A stretch of 64,000 nucleotides of DNA from Lymantria dispar (Eukaryota > Arthropoda > Insecta > Lepidoptera > Erebidae), in the NCBI GenBank assembly GCA_032191425.1, contig CM063452.1:26922001-26986000 (forward strand), in the 5' to 3' direction. Below are positions 1-11,230 of this stretch, piece by piece. Every line of letters starts with the position of its first letter. Within the stretch, counting starts at the first letter, position 1. The position numbers and the translations under genes were made by a program. The notes under the pieces are model-generated. The model was not told where the DNA came from and searched no databases. It saw nothing but the letters and a program-made list of their open reading frames with translations.

Positions 1-92
1 ACGGGTGTGTGTGCTTACGTCCCTCTGTCGCCCTGGACGGAGCGGACGAGGAGTGCACCAATCGTAGCTCACCCCAAAAAAAAAAAAAGAAG
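1..92 (+). mobile_element. 3' end of a family D R1-clade LINE, cut by window edge
   Basis: The window opens inside the 3' UTR of the R1-clade family whose longest copy is at 49895-54627. It carries the typical CGCCCTGGACGGAG-like box and ends in an A-rich tail at about 76-92. It is inserted in a family C repeat, which resumes at 93. Confidence 0.75.
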
Positions 93-203
93 GTTTTGTT
101 TCAAGTTTTCTTTCTCTTGCATATCATATGTGTCTTATATCCCTTAGTCGTCTTTAACGACATAGGGGGTAAAAATTTGTATACTTACTCCATCAGTATA
201 TGA
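93..203 (+). repeat. Family C repeat, 3' half
   Basis: This is the distal half of the abundant short repeat described at 5827-6096. It matches the CTTAGTCGTCTTTAACGACA and TACTTACTCCATCA parts. Its proximal half would lie left of the window, on the other side of the LINE insertion. Confidence 0.7.
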
Positions 204-831
204 ATAAGCATTTACTTACCAGATGAATCATATTTGATCAAATAAGGCATTCATACTTTTAACATCAACTTCAACTGCAATCACCAAGCCATAATAATTG
301 TGGCGATTATGGTATTGTAAATTAGACTAAGGGGTAGATGTATGGATAGGTAAAGTACTTATAACTTGCTGACAGTAAATTAAACATAAATCAGGGATAT
401 ATTATTAAAAGTTGGGTTTAGTTATTTTATATTAAACGAAATAACAAGATAGTTAATTAAATTATAAGTTACCGATAACTTGTTTATAAAATTACCGTAA
501 GCGAGACGTGAATTTATGTGTTACATATAATTAGATCCTATCGCAAGAAGAGGTGGAATAATCAGATATAATTTTTGAATACATTTAGTGTACCTGAACA
601 ATGAACCGGCACAAATAGTACGATTTTCGAGTTTGGAAGTCACAAGTCAAAAAGCGTTGGCGTTCTACATTCGTAGTAAAGTTTAATGCGGTAACCTTTT
701 TAAGAGAGACGTTGATTTAAATAAATTAAATCCTTTAATTACTTTTATAAATAAATATTAAATATGTTTATTATTATGCAAAAGTTATATACTTACGAAA
801 TTATTATTTTGCTGGCGTTTTATGATTTTAG
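204..831. other. AT-rich, no recognisable feature
   Basis: I see no long reading frame, inverted repeat or known repeat family in this stretch. Confidence 0.5.
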
Positions 832-901
832 TCATCATCGCAGCCTACATACGTCCCACTGCTAGGCCCGGGCCTCCTCCACAATGGGAGAGAATTTGAC
901 C

Positions 902-1375
902 TTTTTTTTCTCGCTGTGGAAATGCATTTACGCACTATCCCCCCACCGGTGACAGACGAGGGAAGGAGTGTGGGACTCGCCGGCCACAAAAGCGACCGAA
1001 ATACCCACTAAAACCACAGCGGCCTCTTCTGTGCTTTTACCGGAGAGATCGTCTGATGACATTCTATCCCTGACACCCTAACGCTTGGCCAGGGCGGTGG
1101 GAAGAGTAGCGCATAGCGGATTCTCCTCCTCCCTGGCCGCCGCCGCGCCGCCGGCGGAGCGAGTCAGTAGACGCAAGCGCCTCGCGTGCCCGCTCCGCGG
1201 CCTCCTTCCTTGTCATGACAGCCTCACAGAAGGAGGCCATCGATGACCAGTAGCTGTCGCTGCCGAGCAAATTGGTAAAGACGATCGGCAACGACAGGTC
1301 TGTTGTTCCCATTTCTATGGACAGGACGTCGCGCTGAGGCCCCCAGGCGGGGCATACTTCCAGTGTGAAACCATG
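902..1375 (-). mobile_element. 5'-truncated R1-like LINE 3' end
   Basis: A T-run at 902-909 is the reverse complement of a poly(A) tail. Upstream of it on the minus strand lies a 3' UTR of about 150 bp and then the end of an ORF2. The 3' UTR differs from that of family D, so this is a related but separate family. No clear target duplication is visible. Confidence 0.7.
1064..1375 (-). pseudogene. C-terminal fragment of an R1-clade ORF2
   Basis: The minus-strand peptide contains SYWSSMASFCEAVMTRKEAA. This corresponds to NWDAVAAFCEAVISRKEAAD near the ORF2 end of LINE-2 (54160-54230), and an arginine-rich tail follows in both. Only about the last 100 residues are present, with no endonuclease or RT motifs, so it cannot function. 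Similarity to LINE-2 is clear but moderate, which suggests a sister family within the R1 clade. Confidence 0.75.
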
Positions 1376-1530
1376 TACCACGCTGGTCAGACATGTTGGT
1401 ATAGGGATTCATTTCGCGTTTTCCTTCTCTTGCACAGATGTTATGTGCATATTATATCCCTTAGTCGTCTACATCCACGGGCAAGATAAGGAGTGGTGAA
1501 TTGTATTCTCACCCCGTCACCACACGGAAA

Positions 1531-1992
1531 TGATGAATGATTTTAGTAAAAAAAAACTATATTTTTTTTGTGTATTCTCTATTTTCTGATTTTTTTTTGT
1601 AATCACATAATTACTTAACTAGATGCTTGCTACATCTGAATTTTCTAGGTCATCTGGAATTGGGTTTAAAATTTCATGTATGAATTAGTCAGTCATAAAA
1701 GTAACGATATTTGGACGGACGACCTATACAATCGTTCAATCGTTTATAAAATATGGAAGATAAGAAAAAGTTTATCTCATTGGAATACAATATATAAGCC
1801 AACGTTGATGTGATTATGTTAAATAGTTTTGAATTATGAAGAAGTAAAGCAGCTCGAAATGGTTCACGTAAACTTTTACATGGTGCTAGTTGCCAGTTTT
1901 TTCACCTTGACTTCGGTTAACACTACCGTGTGCCTAGGTCATAATAGTGCATCCAGCAAGCGCTTGTAGTGCTTTATTCTTTTTTTTTAAGG
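1531..1992. other. AT-rich, no recognisable feature
   Basis: No coding or repeat signal stands out here. Confidence 0.45.
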
Positions 1993-2070
1993 CCATACAT
2001 ATCTCACAATTTGTCACGAGCCTCTTTCACATTGAAGGGAAATTGATCTACTATATAATGCAGATTACTA
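1993..2070 (+). repeat. Degenerate family C fragment
   Basis: The stretch GAAGGGAAATTGATCTACTA followed by TATAATGC matches the centre of family C. The rest has decayed. Confidence 0.5.
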
Positions 2071-2151
2071 GCTTGTATATTTGTTGAGGTTTGTTGTGAT
2101 TAAGTCCTTTATTTACACTACTACTTACTCCTTACAGAATCCGCGGGAGAT

Positions 2152-2205
2152 ACACACACACACACATATACACGCACATGCACACGCGCAAGCGCACGTG
2201 CACGT
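2152..2205 (+). repeat. CA microsatellite, impure
   Basis: The tract is (CA)n-rich and degrades into CACGCACATGCACACG-type variants. Confidence 0.85.
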
Positions 2206-2877
2206 CATTATTTTTTTTTTTTTTTAATATTTGGAAGACCAACAGCAAAACAAAAATATTAAAACACTTGATATACATCAGACAGCTAATGTCAGGCCTC
2301 CGCTAATATGTTTCACTTTAAACTAATAAAGACTGTAGACATTGTAAGTAGTTAATATAATTAGGTAAATTACAAACAATTATAATTAAAAAAAAATCTG
2401 GCTTAGCAATCTTCTCACTTGTGTTAAATACTCTCTTCAAATAATCTTTAAATAATCTCTTCGCTTGTGTTAAATACGTCAACGTCGTGTACTTTGTATT
2501 TTGTGTTAAGTGTCTTTCCTGCTCACCACAAAAAACTGTTATTCTGGTTCTGATTATTCTGCTCTTATCCCAATCACTTGGGGTCTATTCAATATGTAAT
2601 GATAGTATATATTGCAAAGGTTTTACCAATAGTTTTATGACCGGCCACATGCCTAATGTAAACCTACCTTGGAAATGTAATTGTTGATATAATGGTATTA
2701 GATGTCGTTGGCCCAGGTCGACGCAAAGCCCTTAGTCGTCTTTTACAACACCCACGAACAATGTAAGGATTGTTAGTATACGTTGCAACCACCACACAGT
2801 AATATAAAATCACTTGCATACTTATGAGTATGTAATTATGTACTAGATTATGAGTCTTCTTAGTATTTTGGAGGTTT
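2206..2877. other. Mostly unremarkable, with a tiny family C piece
   Basis: At 2727-2758 there is a fragment reading AGCCCTTAGTCGTCTTTTAC, a piece of family C. Nothing else is recognisable. Confidence 0.5.
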
Positions 2878-3121
2878 TCTATACCAATAAATAAAATTGG
2901 AGTGTCTGTGTGTAATGTCAAAATAATAGGCTTTTTTTATGCTCACACGGTTATTTGAACTATACATATGCCTAAAATACACTTTATATTTTTTGTCTGT
3001 CTGTCTGTCTGTTTGTTTGTTCCGGGTAATCTTCAAAACGGCTGAACCGATTTCAAAAATTCTTTCACCAATGGAAAACTATAATATCAGGGAGTAAGAT
3101 AGGCTATATTTTATCCCGGAT
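2878..3121 (+). mobile_element. Hel-B non-autonomous Helitron, 3'-truncated
   Basis: It begins TCTATACCAATAAATAAAAT and runs through the GTCTGTCTGTCTGTTTG tract into TATATTTTATCCCGG. It then loses similarity before the expected GGGTTGCTAG end. See 9046-9362 for a complete copy. Confidence 0.75.
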
Positions 3122-4028
3122 GTATAATGCCTTAGGAGACAAATTGGTGATCGTAGTTGAGTTTATACATTTCTACGCCACTAATGCCCCTCCTTTATCC
3201 GGTTTTAGGTTACTGCGGGAAACTAAAGGACGAGTTATGTTCTTAACTTATTACAATATGGATGAATATTTTTTAGCATTATATATAATTTAAAAGACTT
3301 CCAAATTTATCGTCATAACTAATCATTTAAGGAATCAAATTTTAATCTCAGAATCTTTTAACTTAGTCCAAACACGCAGTAATTGGATCGTGGTACCGGT
3401 CACAGTTAAGGCCAGCATTAATTGCAGGAACCAAGCCAAGATTCGGCCCGAATCACCATTCGTGCGACCACTGTAATTAAACTATGTACTAATTACATTT
3501 TGTATAGATAAACTGTTTTTATTCGTACAGAGTTTTCCACACACGGTGCAGTAAAAGAAATGTATTTGAGAAATAAAATTTGTATTTTAAGTCAAATATT
3601 TATGACTTTTGGCATTTTGGTAAAGGAGTTGACTTACATGCCAAGTATCCCGAGTTACATTTCCACGTAGTATAATAAATTTTGTGTGTTGTTATGTTAC
3701 GTTGTGATTCATAAATCATTCCGAGTCTTAAGTGTAATTTTATTTCTACTATTTCTGTAAAAAATCTAAATAAAATATAAGGCACCGAAAATTTCACGCA
3801 ATATACTTTTCTATGGTGTAGATAATCATCTATAGTCAGCCATATGTGGGGACGGGTTAATATAAAATATAAGTTTTCCTCCATGCCGTAAAAATCAACT
3901 AAATGGGTCGCCAGTATAGACTTTACTGGGAATATCATAAAACAAACTCCCCATCACAGTACAGTGTGTGTAAATGAATTAATGGACGGATTGTAGATAG
4001 CCTTAATAAATAAAATGTTGTATCTAGA
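3122..4028. other. AT-rich, no supported feature
   Basis: A minus-strand open frame of 112 codons at 3600-3938 has no recognisable domain. AT-rich composition could produce it by chance. Confidence 0.4.
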
Positions 4029-4117
4029 TATGATTTGCGTGCGTGACAAGCGTGCATGCGTATTTATGTACGTACATGCGTGTGTACCTATGTATGTGCG
4101 TATATGTGCATGTGTGG
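4029..4117 (+). repeat. Degenerate TG/TGCG/TGTA microsatellite
   Basis: Alternating purine-pyrimidine DNA with GCGTGCGTG, CATGCG and TGTATGTG units. Confidence 0.7.
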
Positions 4118-5027
4118 GACCGCGTAATTATATGACAGTATACGTATTCCACTAAAGAATGGAAATTAACCATGTATTAGGACTAGGTAGGTGCCACTGT
4201 AATCGACTTTAATAATATGAGTTAATTGTTCTTTTTTTTAATTATACAGAATTATGAGTCTGAGTCCTGATATTTACGCGAGTGCTACACATTATAAGAC
4301 TATTTTTACAAATTTCATCGCGTCTGTATTTGAATTGATTGATTACCCAAAGTTTCGAACACTTTTCAACGTTCATTGTCACGGGCAGACTAAGATCACT
4401 CACAACAAGTCATCGTTACAAGAGAGATTTATATCTACCAGCTACAATTGGACAATCAAAAATCAAATACAAACGCTAAAAAATCAACCATTTTTTTTTA
4501 CTTATAACGTCTATGAAATTATAACAATAATTATAATATTGAGATAAACGGAACCCATTAATTTATTATTCGTTTCCTTCACTGCTAAAACGTTTAAACT
4601 AAGTATGCATATATAATAAACACAACATCAAAGGACAGGGGTGGTATTCATTCGTGCATTATATTTCTCACTGCAGTTCACATGAACACATTCCTTCAAT
4701 TTTACGCTCATTTAATACTTAAACAGAAACACATCCAATTTACAATTTCTTTGAACTATTTGTGGCAATGTTTCAACACGTATTGAATTTTGAGAAATTG
4801 TCATATAAGAAATTATAAATAAGCTATACGAATAGTTCTTTAGAAAATATTGAATAACTTATTTGGTAAGTGGTTTCATGATATTCTCCGATTGAACTAT
4901 ATAATTTACTAGGACCTTTTACTAAGAATATTTCTAGAATTTACAAAGTTAAATATATTATAATACTATCAAGGCATTTCCCTACTGACTAAGAATATAT
5001 AAAGTTGCTAGGTCATACTTAAGTATT
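4118..5027. other. AT-rich with one unassigned 97-codon frame
   Basis: A pyrimidine-rich tract ending in ATACAG at 4249 could be a splice acceptor. It precedes a plus-strand frame at 4254-4547. The predicted peptide matches no family I know and has an isoleucine-rich end. I treat it as probably non-coding. Confidence 0.3.
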
Positions 5028-5085
5028 AATTATTTACAGCTTATTCTAATGCCATTAATGGCATTAGAACAAGCTGTAAATAATT
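5028..5085. repeat. 58-bp near-perfect palindrome without spacer
   Basis: Two 29-bp arms (5028-5056 and 5057-5085) are reverse complements with one mismatch and no loop. The centre reads CCATTAATGG. It sits directly beside the GT microsatellite. Confidence 0.9.
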
Positions 5086-5091
5086 AAAAAA

Positions 5092-5137
5092 TTGTGTGTG
5101 TGCGCGTGCGCGTGTGCGTGCGTGCGTGTGCGTGTGA

Positions 5138-5200
<63 letters not shown>

Positions 5201-5292
5201 TTTGTGTGGATGTGTTCGTGCGTGCGTGCGTGTGCGCGTGTGCGTGGGTGTGGTTGTGGGTGCGTGAGTGCGTGCGTGCGTGTACGCACGTA
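5092..5292 (+). repeat. GT microsatellite with GTGCGTGC variants
   Basis: About 200 bp of (GT)n has a pure core near 5145-5195 and interrupted flanks. The apparent reading frames across it are artefacts of the repeat. Confidence 0.95.
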
Positions 5293-5826
5293 CACAAGAT
5301 AAAAATTTTCAAATAAAATTATACGTCGTCGTTTTTCTATAAAAGTAGGATACTTCTTTTGTAGATAAAACGACAATAATATTAGAAATAATAATAAATT
5401 ATAGTTTAAAAAAACTAAAAAACATACTTACAAGTTACAAGTCGTTACTATGTTCGTACACTAACTCTGGCTCTTTTGCTCTTATGCAAAGGATGTGGTT
5501 AAATATTTCTCAATCCTGGCGAATCTAATCAGGATATTCGGCTATTTCGATCGAATTATTGCATTGTCACGGGCCATTCATTCAAAGTGGGGCAAAATGA
5601 CGTTCAAAGATTCCGTTATACATACATAAATACAGGTGAAAATAATAAAAGCATGTTAAAAAAGGTATTTAATACATTGGAAGTTTTATTATAACACATT
5701 ATCTAGTTGACATTTGTGACAGTGTGCGCGCGCCCTTCGTAAATCATAATTTTCCCTAACGCGCTAAAACAAATATACCTTAAAAAAATCAAAATATGAA
5801 TACTTACCTCATTCGATAGTTCGTTA
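5293..5826. other. AT-rich, no recognisable feature
   Basis: Nothing recognisable is visible. Confidence 0.5.
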
Positions 5827-6096
5827 CATCATCATCGCAGCTGTCGTACGTCCCACTGTTGAGCTCGGGCCTCTTCCAAAACGGGAGGGAATTTGATCTA
5901 CTACACCATGCTAATCAGACATGTTGGTATAGGGTTTTCATTTCGAGTTTTCCATCTCTTGCACAGATGTTATGTGCATATTATATCCCTTAGGTGTCTT
6001 TTACGACATCCACAATATATGGAGTGGTTGTATTCTTCCGCAAAATCCGCAAAATATGGAGTGGTTGTATTCTTACTCCGTCGTCTCACGGGAAAT
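5827..6096 (+). repeat. Family C repeat, complete reference copy
   Basis: Family C is about 240-270 bp. It starts after a CATCATCAT-type simple repeat and continues with ACGTCCCACTG and a GGGCCTCCTCC box. Next come the GTCAGACATGTTGGTATAGG box and CGAGTTTTCCTTCTCTTGCA. It ends with GGTGAATTGTATTCTTACTC and CGTCACCACACGG. More than 20 full or partial copies lie in this window on both strands. It has no coding capacity and no obvious long terminal inverted repeats, so it is best treated as a non-autonomous interspersed repeat of uncertain class. This copy carries an internal direct duplication of the ATGGAGTGGTTGTATTCTT segment. Confidence 0.85.
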
Positions 6097-7757
6097 CGTC
6101 CGTTTCATAAATTCCTTTATTTATTATCTTACATGAATGATAATAAATTTTGCGTATTGTGACGAAGTGAAAATACAATTTGATTGGGGTCTCATAAAAA
6201 ATTATTGACATAAAAAGATATGAAAAATATGGATAACCAGGATTGGCGCCGTGCTGCATCACTATCGGGTCGGTCACACATCGCGATGTTATAAAATAAC
6301 ACTTCGGATGGCTACTTTCAAACTATATTCAATGATTAACGTTAACACAATTTTCTATTATAACTAATGATTACGTATGCCGACGGATAAATTAAGAGTT
6401 TGGGAAGCACGGTGAATTTGATACCACGTGGCAGCAACAACGACCGATCGCTCTCGAGTCTCGTTCCCAATTGAGTATTCAACGGACCGCTCTCAATAAC
6501 GAAAGCTCGGTAATATTTGAAACGTTAACGGTCAAACGACAAACATCAGAAATCATTGCCAACGTTGTATCGAACACACCCAAGTATAATACTTGACGTT
6601 ACCGTAATTGATTGATTCTTAAAAACTATTAAGATATGGCGCCAGAGGTAGTGACGCTGCGATATGGATAACTCAGAACAATATGCTATACTAACCCATT
6701 TGATCAGCGTCGTAAATAAGCTCGATTTGTCTTCTATTGTAAAGAAAACCTGTACCTAACAACTATACGTTATCGCTTGAAGAATAAGAATAAAAGTCAT
6801 GATATACAAAAGAAAAAATGTTCATCTGTAATCAAGTTCCCACGAATTCCACTTTGAGAAACTCAGCCATATACAATACTTATTATTTGCTTACATAGCA
6901 TCTATTTACATATTTATCAAGCACAAGTAAAGCGATCTGTTTTATCTCAATGTATTGAGAAATACGTGCTTGTTTGATACGGCTTGAGGCTACAAATACG
7001 AGACTTGGTGGATCTTACGTATATCCTCGATATTAGAAGCTGATCATTGCGATCGACGAACTTTGATTTTATAGTTTCATATTTTAGAAAATATTGTCTG
7101 TGTTTTGAAGAAGCGTAGTTGTATTTTCTAGACTTAAAGTCAAATGTTTAAAAAGTAAATAGCTTTATCGAAATCTGTATTGTCATCATACTCGCAAAAT
7201 ATATTGTGGAATTTAGTTCTGAAATTTATTCCACTTATGTTGAAATAGCAATATGTCATCATTTATAGAACCATTTATAATTTAGTTTCAAATAATAATT
7301 TCTATTCTCGAGTTCAAATCGATTGGAATTAATATTTAGATAGAAATGCCCCTGCATTTCACGTTAAGTGAATAGGGCAAGGGTCAGGTTTTGAATTTTG
7401 TTCATGATTGGGTTATTTGTACTTCTATAGGATCTGAGGAACTGTACATTATTACTTTTTGTTATTTTGTCTAATTTATTTTCTTGTTTTTTTTTGTCTA
7501 GTTATGAATTTATGCATCTTCTAAATGTACATATTTCAGGAGCTAATTTTTTGATAACCATTAATGAAGTTGACCGAATTAATTCATTCAGTACTATTGA
7601 TTACTAATAGCGCAATGCATTTTTTTCTCGTCCGCTTCGTGTAAAATGAACCCGAAGTAAGAAATATAGTTTTTATTTCGATTTTATAAAGAAAATTTTA
7701 GCACTAAGTACGGATTTTGGAACAGTCCCTCTAAAATACTACTCATTTATAATAGAA
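6097..7757. other. 1.6 kb with no recognisable feature
   Basis: AT-rich sequence with scattered short frames only. I found no inverted terminal repeats, known repeat families or coding signals. Confidence 0.5.
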
Positions 7758-7988
7758 CTAGCAACCCGCCCTCGCTTCGCTTCGGTTTCAGTCGCTTAAA
7801 CCCGCGTAGTTCCCGTTCCTGTGGGAATACTGGGATAAAATATAGCCTATGTTACTCCCTGATGTTATAGCTTTCCATTGGTGAAAGAATTTTTGAAATA
7901 GCTTCGGTGTTTTAAGCGTGAAAGCGTTACAAACAAACAAACAAACGAACAAACATCCTTACTTTCGCATTAATAATATTAGTATGGA
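7758..7988 (-). mobile_element. Hel-A non-autonomous Helitron
   Basis: Read on the minus strand it begins TCCATACTAATATTA and ends GGGTTGCTAG. It lies exactly between an A and a T, as Helitrons do. It is 231 bp with no coding capacity. Confidence 0.8.
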
Positions 7989-8094
7989 TATTGTGAGATA
8001 TAAATGTCTCAGCACGCTATATTTTTCCTTATTAAGAATTTATTTTATTAGTTTTGTGGCAAGTGGTTACTGTTACAAATATCATCATCATTTC

Positions 8095-8552
8095 AGCCAA
8101 TTGCTGTCCACTGCTGGACGTAGGCCTCCCTCATGTTACGCCATAATGTGCGGTCCTGTGCCGCTTGCATCCAACGACGTCCAGCAACTTTCACCAGGTC
8201 GTCGGTCCACCTAGTGGAGGGCGTCCTACACTGCGTCGTCCGATATGTGGTTGCCACTCGAGAACCTTTCTATCGCAGCGGTTGGCGGTTCGTCGAGCGA
8301 TGTGGCCTGCCCATTGCCACTTCAGCGTGCTAATTCTTCGTGCTATGTCGGTTACACCCGTTCTTCTGCGGATTTCCGTACTCCGGATTCTATCTCGCAG
8401 AGAAATCCCGAGCATAGCCCGCTGCATAGCACGCTGAGCGACTTTGAGCCTTGTTATGAGGCCTACATTTAGGGACCACGTTTTCATGCCGTAAGTCATC
8501 ACTGGTAACACACACTGGTCGTAGACCTGTGTTTTCAGACACTGAGGTATGT
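8095..8552 (-). pseudogene. RTE-type LINE reverse transcriptase, C-terminal fragment
   Basis: The minus strand encodes CVLPVMTYGMKTWSL, then RDRIRSTEIRRRTGVTDIA, KWQWAGHIARR and RSVGRPP. After a frameshift near 8215 it encodes TRWTDDLVKVAGRRWMQAAQ, then DRTLWRNMREAYVQQWT. This is the familiar C-terminus of RTE-like non-LTR retrotransposons. The catalytic RT core is missing. It ends next to an ATG/ATC simple repeat, as is usual for RTE elements, which lack poly(A). Confidence 0.85.
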
Positions 8553-8677
8553 TAGACGAAAAGATCCTCTTAAGTTACGAATATAAACCATCCCAATATC
8601 AAAGTTAAAATATACCTAAGAGCAAGCTTATCTTTCAAGAATTTTATTCTTTAAAGTAATTTTGATGTGCTGAATAC

Positions 8678-8895
8678 TTCCGTGTGGTGACGGAGTAAGA
8701 ATACAATTCACCACTCCATATCTCGGCCGTGGATGTCTTAAAAGACGACTAAGGGATATAATAGGCGTGTAACATTTATACAAGAGAAGGAAAACTTGAA
8801 GCAAAATCCTAAACCAACCTGTCTGTAACGTCAATTTCCCTCCTATTGTGGAGGCGGCCAGCAGTGGTACGTATATGTGACGAGATGAATGATGA
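8678..8895 (-). repeat. Family C repeat
   Basis: A nearly complete minus-strand copy with TTCCGTGTGGTGACGGAGTA at its right-hand terminus and a decayed ATGA repeat at the other. Confidence 0.85.
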
Positions 8896-8961
8896 AATGA
8901 ATTAAATATTATACTGGCGAACCCGCTTTCATTTGGGTTTCGGTCGCTTTAACAGCGCATT

Positions 8962-9519
8962 TTCCGTGTGGTGACGGAGTAAGAATACAATTCACCACCC
9001 CCTCTCTTGCCCGTGGGTATCGTAAAAGACGGCTAAGGGATATTATCTATACCAATAAATAAAATTGGAGTGTCTGTTTGTAATGTCAAAATAATAGACT
9101 TTTTTCATGCTCACATGGTTATTTGCACGACACCTATGCCTAAAATAGCAATTAAAAATTTTTGTCTGTCTGTCTGTCTGTTTGTTCTGGGTAATCTTCA
9201 AAACGGCTGGACCGATTTCAAAATTTTTTCCACCAATGGAAAGCTATAATATCAGGGCGTAAACTAGGCTATATTTTATCCCGGTATTCCCACGGGAACG
9301 GGAACTACGCGGGTAAAACGACTATAACCTATAACCGAAGCGAAGCGAGGGCGGGTTGCTAGTATGCATATAAAATCAATGTAAGAGAAGGAAAACTCGA
9401 AAGAAATCCCTATGCCAACACGTCTGACCAGCGTGTAGGTCAATTTCCCTGCGATAATAGAGGAGGCCCAAGCCCTACAATGGGACATATATGGGTTGAG
9501 ATGATGATGATGATGATGA
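8962..9519 (-). repeat. Family C repeat carrying a Helitron
   Basis: The two halves (8962-9045 and 9363-9519) make one complete copy. They are split by the Hel-B insertion at 9046-9362. The whole unit is flanked by direct repeats of GCGCATT (8955-8961 and 9523-9529), a candidate target duplication for family C itself. It ends in (ATG)n. Confidence 0.85.
9046..9362 (+). mobile_element. Hel-B non-autonomous Helitron, complete
   Basis: It begins TCTATACCAATAAATAAAAT and ends GGGCGGGTTGCTAG. The preceding base is A and the following base is T. It interrupts a family C copy with no target duplication, and the empty site GGATATTA/TATGCATATA can be rebuilt from other copies. It is 317 bp with no coding capacity, so it would need a Rep/helicase supplied in trans. 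A RC/Helitron identity is inferred from the termini and target site. Confidence 0.85.
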
Positions 9520-9629
9520 ACCGCGCATTCGAAATCTCCAATATGTCTCAAGATATTACGTACGTAACTGCAATCCATGAGGTCTCGCGTTTGATGCCCG
9601 GACCGGGCAAAATTCTATAGAATTTTTCT

Positions 9630-9858
9630 TAGAGCAAAAGTGGCTTAAGTTACTCCTTATGGCGACCTGATAGTAAAATTTTATCAAAATCGGTCTAACA
9701 GTTTTAAAGATTACTTAGAACGAACAAACTGACAGACAGACACAAATATATATATACAAGTTAGTCAGCATAGGTATTGTGCAAATAATTGTGTGAGCAT
9801 GAAAAAACGTATCATCTTGACATTACAAACAGACACTTTAATTTTGTTTATATAGAAA
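9630..9858 (-). mobile_element. Diverged Hel-B-like copy
   Basis: The minus strand resembles the 5' half of Hel-B, including the CATGAAAAAACGTATCATCT-like and CAGACAGACA tracts. The 3' terminus is not recognisable. Confidence 0.6.
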
Positions 9859-11012
9859 ATGATGTTTAATATTGACGAAAATATCAGAAAGAATTGTCTT
9901 TTTCTCTTTTGTTGAAGTGTTGAGCGAAGTGAAAGATGAATGATTGTATGTCGTAAAATCTCTACGCAATATAGCGTGACGCAATCCCATGGTTTATAGT
10001 ATCTCAACGAGAGCCTTTTCCTTGATAAATTTTAACTGCAACGTTGAACATCGGATTTGATGATATAGATTTATAATGCTTTTCTTAAACTTCAATTCTT
10101 AAAATAAAAATATATTTATATAGAATTTTCGCAAGTTTTTATTTTATTTTTACCAATTTGATGTTGCGAATCTTTCTTAGTATTCAAGGAATGATAGTTA
10201 TAACTTAGAATAATAACGTATAGAAGGCAAGTTCGTGCACAAAAAGTGAAGCATTTTAATTGGAGCCTAATGGAGCTTACGCCAGAACCGTTCCATAATG
10301 TACAAGGTCACTGTACTGCACGTACATACGCAACTCTTAAAAAATAAATAGGTAATTATGACGGTTTGTGCATTCAAATGGTGTCACAACACATTTGAAA
10401 AACTTAAAAAGGTTTTTAACATTACTTTTAAAATTATATCGACGATTTCTGTTAATAGAATCATAATTTGATTTCATAATTTGTATAGTGGTGTGCGTGT
10501 GTACGTCTGTAGATGAAAATACTACATGTCTGTATGTAGTATTTTTAGATTCATATTCCGATCGTTCGAAGTACCAACACTATCCGTCTATACGTTATTA
10601 TTCTAAGAGTTATAAGTTATTTTACTAGGATTTTGGTTTTGAGAAAACTGGTATGAACCAAGCTGAGCTCTTGTCATAAATTTAATTAAATTAATACTAA
10701 GCAATTCATAATAAGACTGTAAGACAATGTGAGCATTTATTATGTACTTCTGAAACATAGTAGGTACTTAATAGTTAAAATTATAAAACACTTTCAATTA
10801 TAAAACACTTAGCGCGTTTTATAAAAATCCAGAACATACCCTCAGAGCTCTTTGGGTTTGTTGTTTCTGATGTATTCTTATCCAGAAAATAATAATGCTT
10901 GCATATCCCTTTAAATTAATAGATTGTACAGTGATTGCATACGAATGTAAATAAAAAGTTAGTGAAAACAATAGGTAAGTATTCTCATCATCATTTGCCT
11001 GCCCTCGTCGCA
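9859..11012. other. AT-rich, no supported feature
   Basis: A 12-bp-arm hairpin (AAAATACTACAT / ATGTAGTATTTT) lies near 10516-10546. Nothing else is visible. Confidence 0.45.
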
Positions 11013-11230
11013 CGCTAAGTAGGGTCGGCACAACATGTTTTTACCTTCCATAACCTTCTATCAGACGTCATATCTGCACTCACTACTTTCATACGCATAT
11101 CCTTATTCATACCCTCCATCCATCTTTTTTTAGGTCGCCCACGATTCTTACGTCCATCCACAAACATATTGACAACCCTCCTCGTCACATGCCCTTCATC
11201 TCTCCTCATCACGTGTCCATATCAAGACAA
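11013..11230 (-). pseudogene. RTE-like LINE C-terminal fragment
   Basis: The minus strand encodes RNRGRPKKRWMEGMNKDMRM followed by WKVKTCCADPT. This GRPKKRW...CCADPT arrangement is the usual C-terminus of a family of RTE/CR1-type reverse transcriptases in insects. It differs from the RTE fragment at 8095-8552. Only about 70 residues remain. Confidence 0.8.

Larger units (their letters stand above)
832..1530 (+). repeat. Family C repeat split by a LINE insertion
   Basis: The left part (832-901) and the right part (about 1376-1530) together make one full family C copy. The break falls inside the usual GACCTACTATACCATGCTGG segment. The interrupting DNA is the R1-like LINE 3' end at 902-1375. 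Confidence 0.8.

Noticed and set aside
3600..3938. 112-codon minus-strand frame as a gene
   Set aside because: AT-rich, no recognisable motif, no splice or promoter context, and no similarity elsewhere in the window.
5041..5376. Long His/Thr-rich and Cys/Val-rich reading frames
   Set aside because: They are translations of the GT/CA microsatellite and its flanks, not genes.
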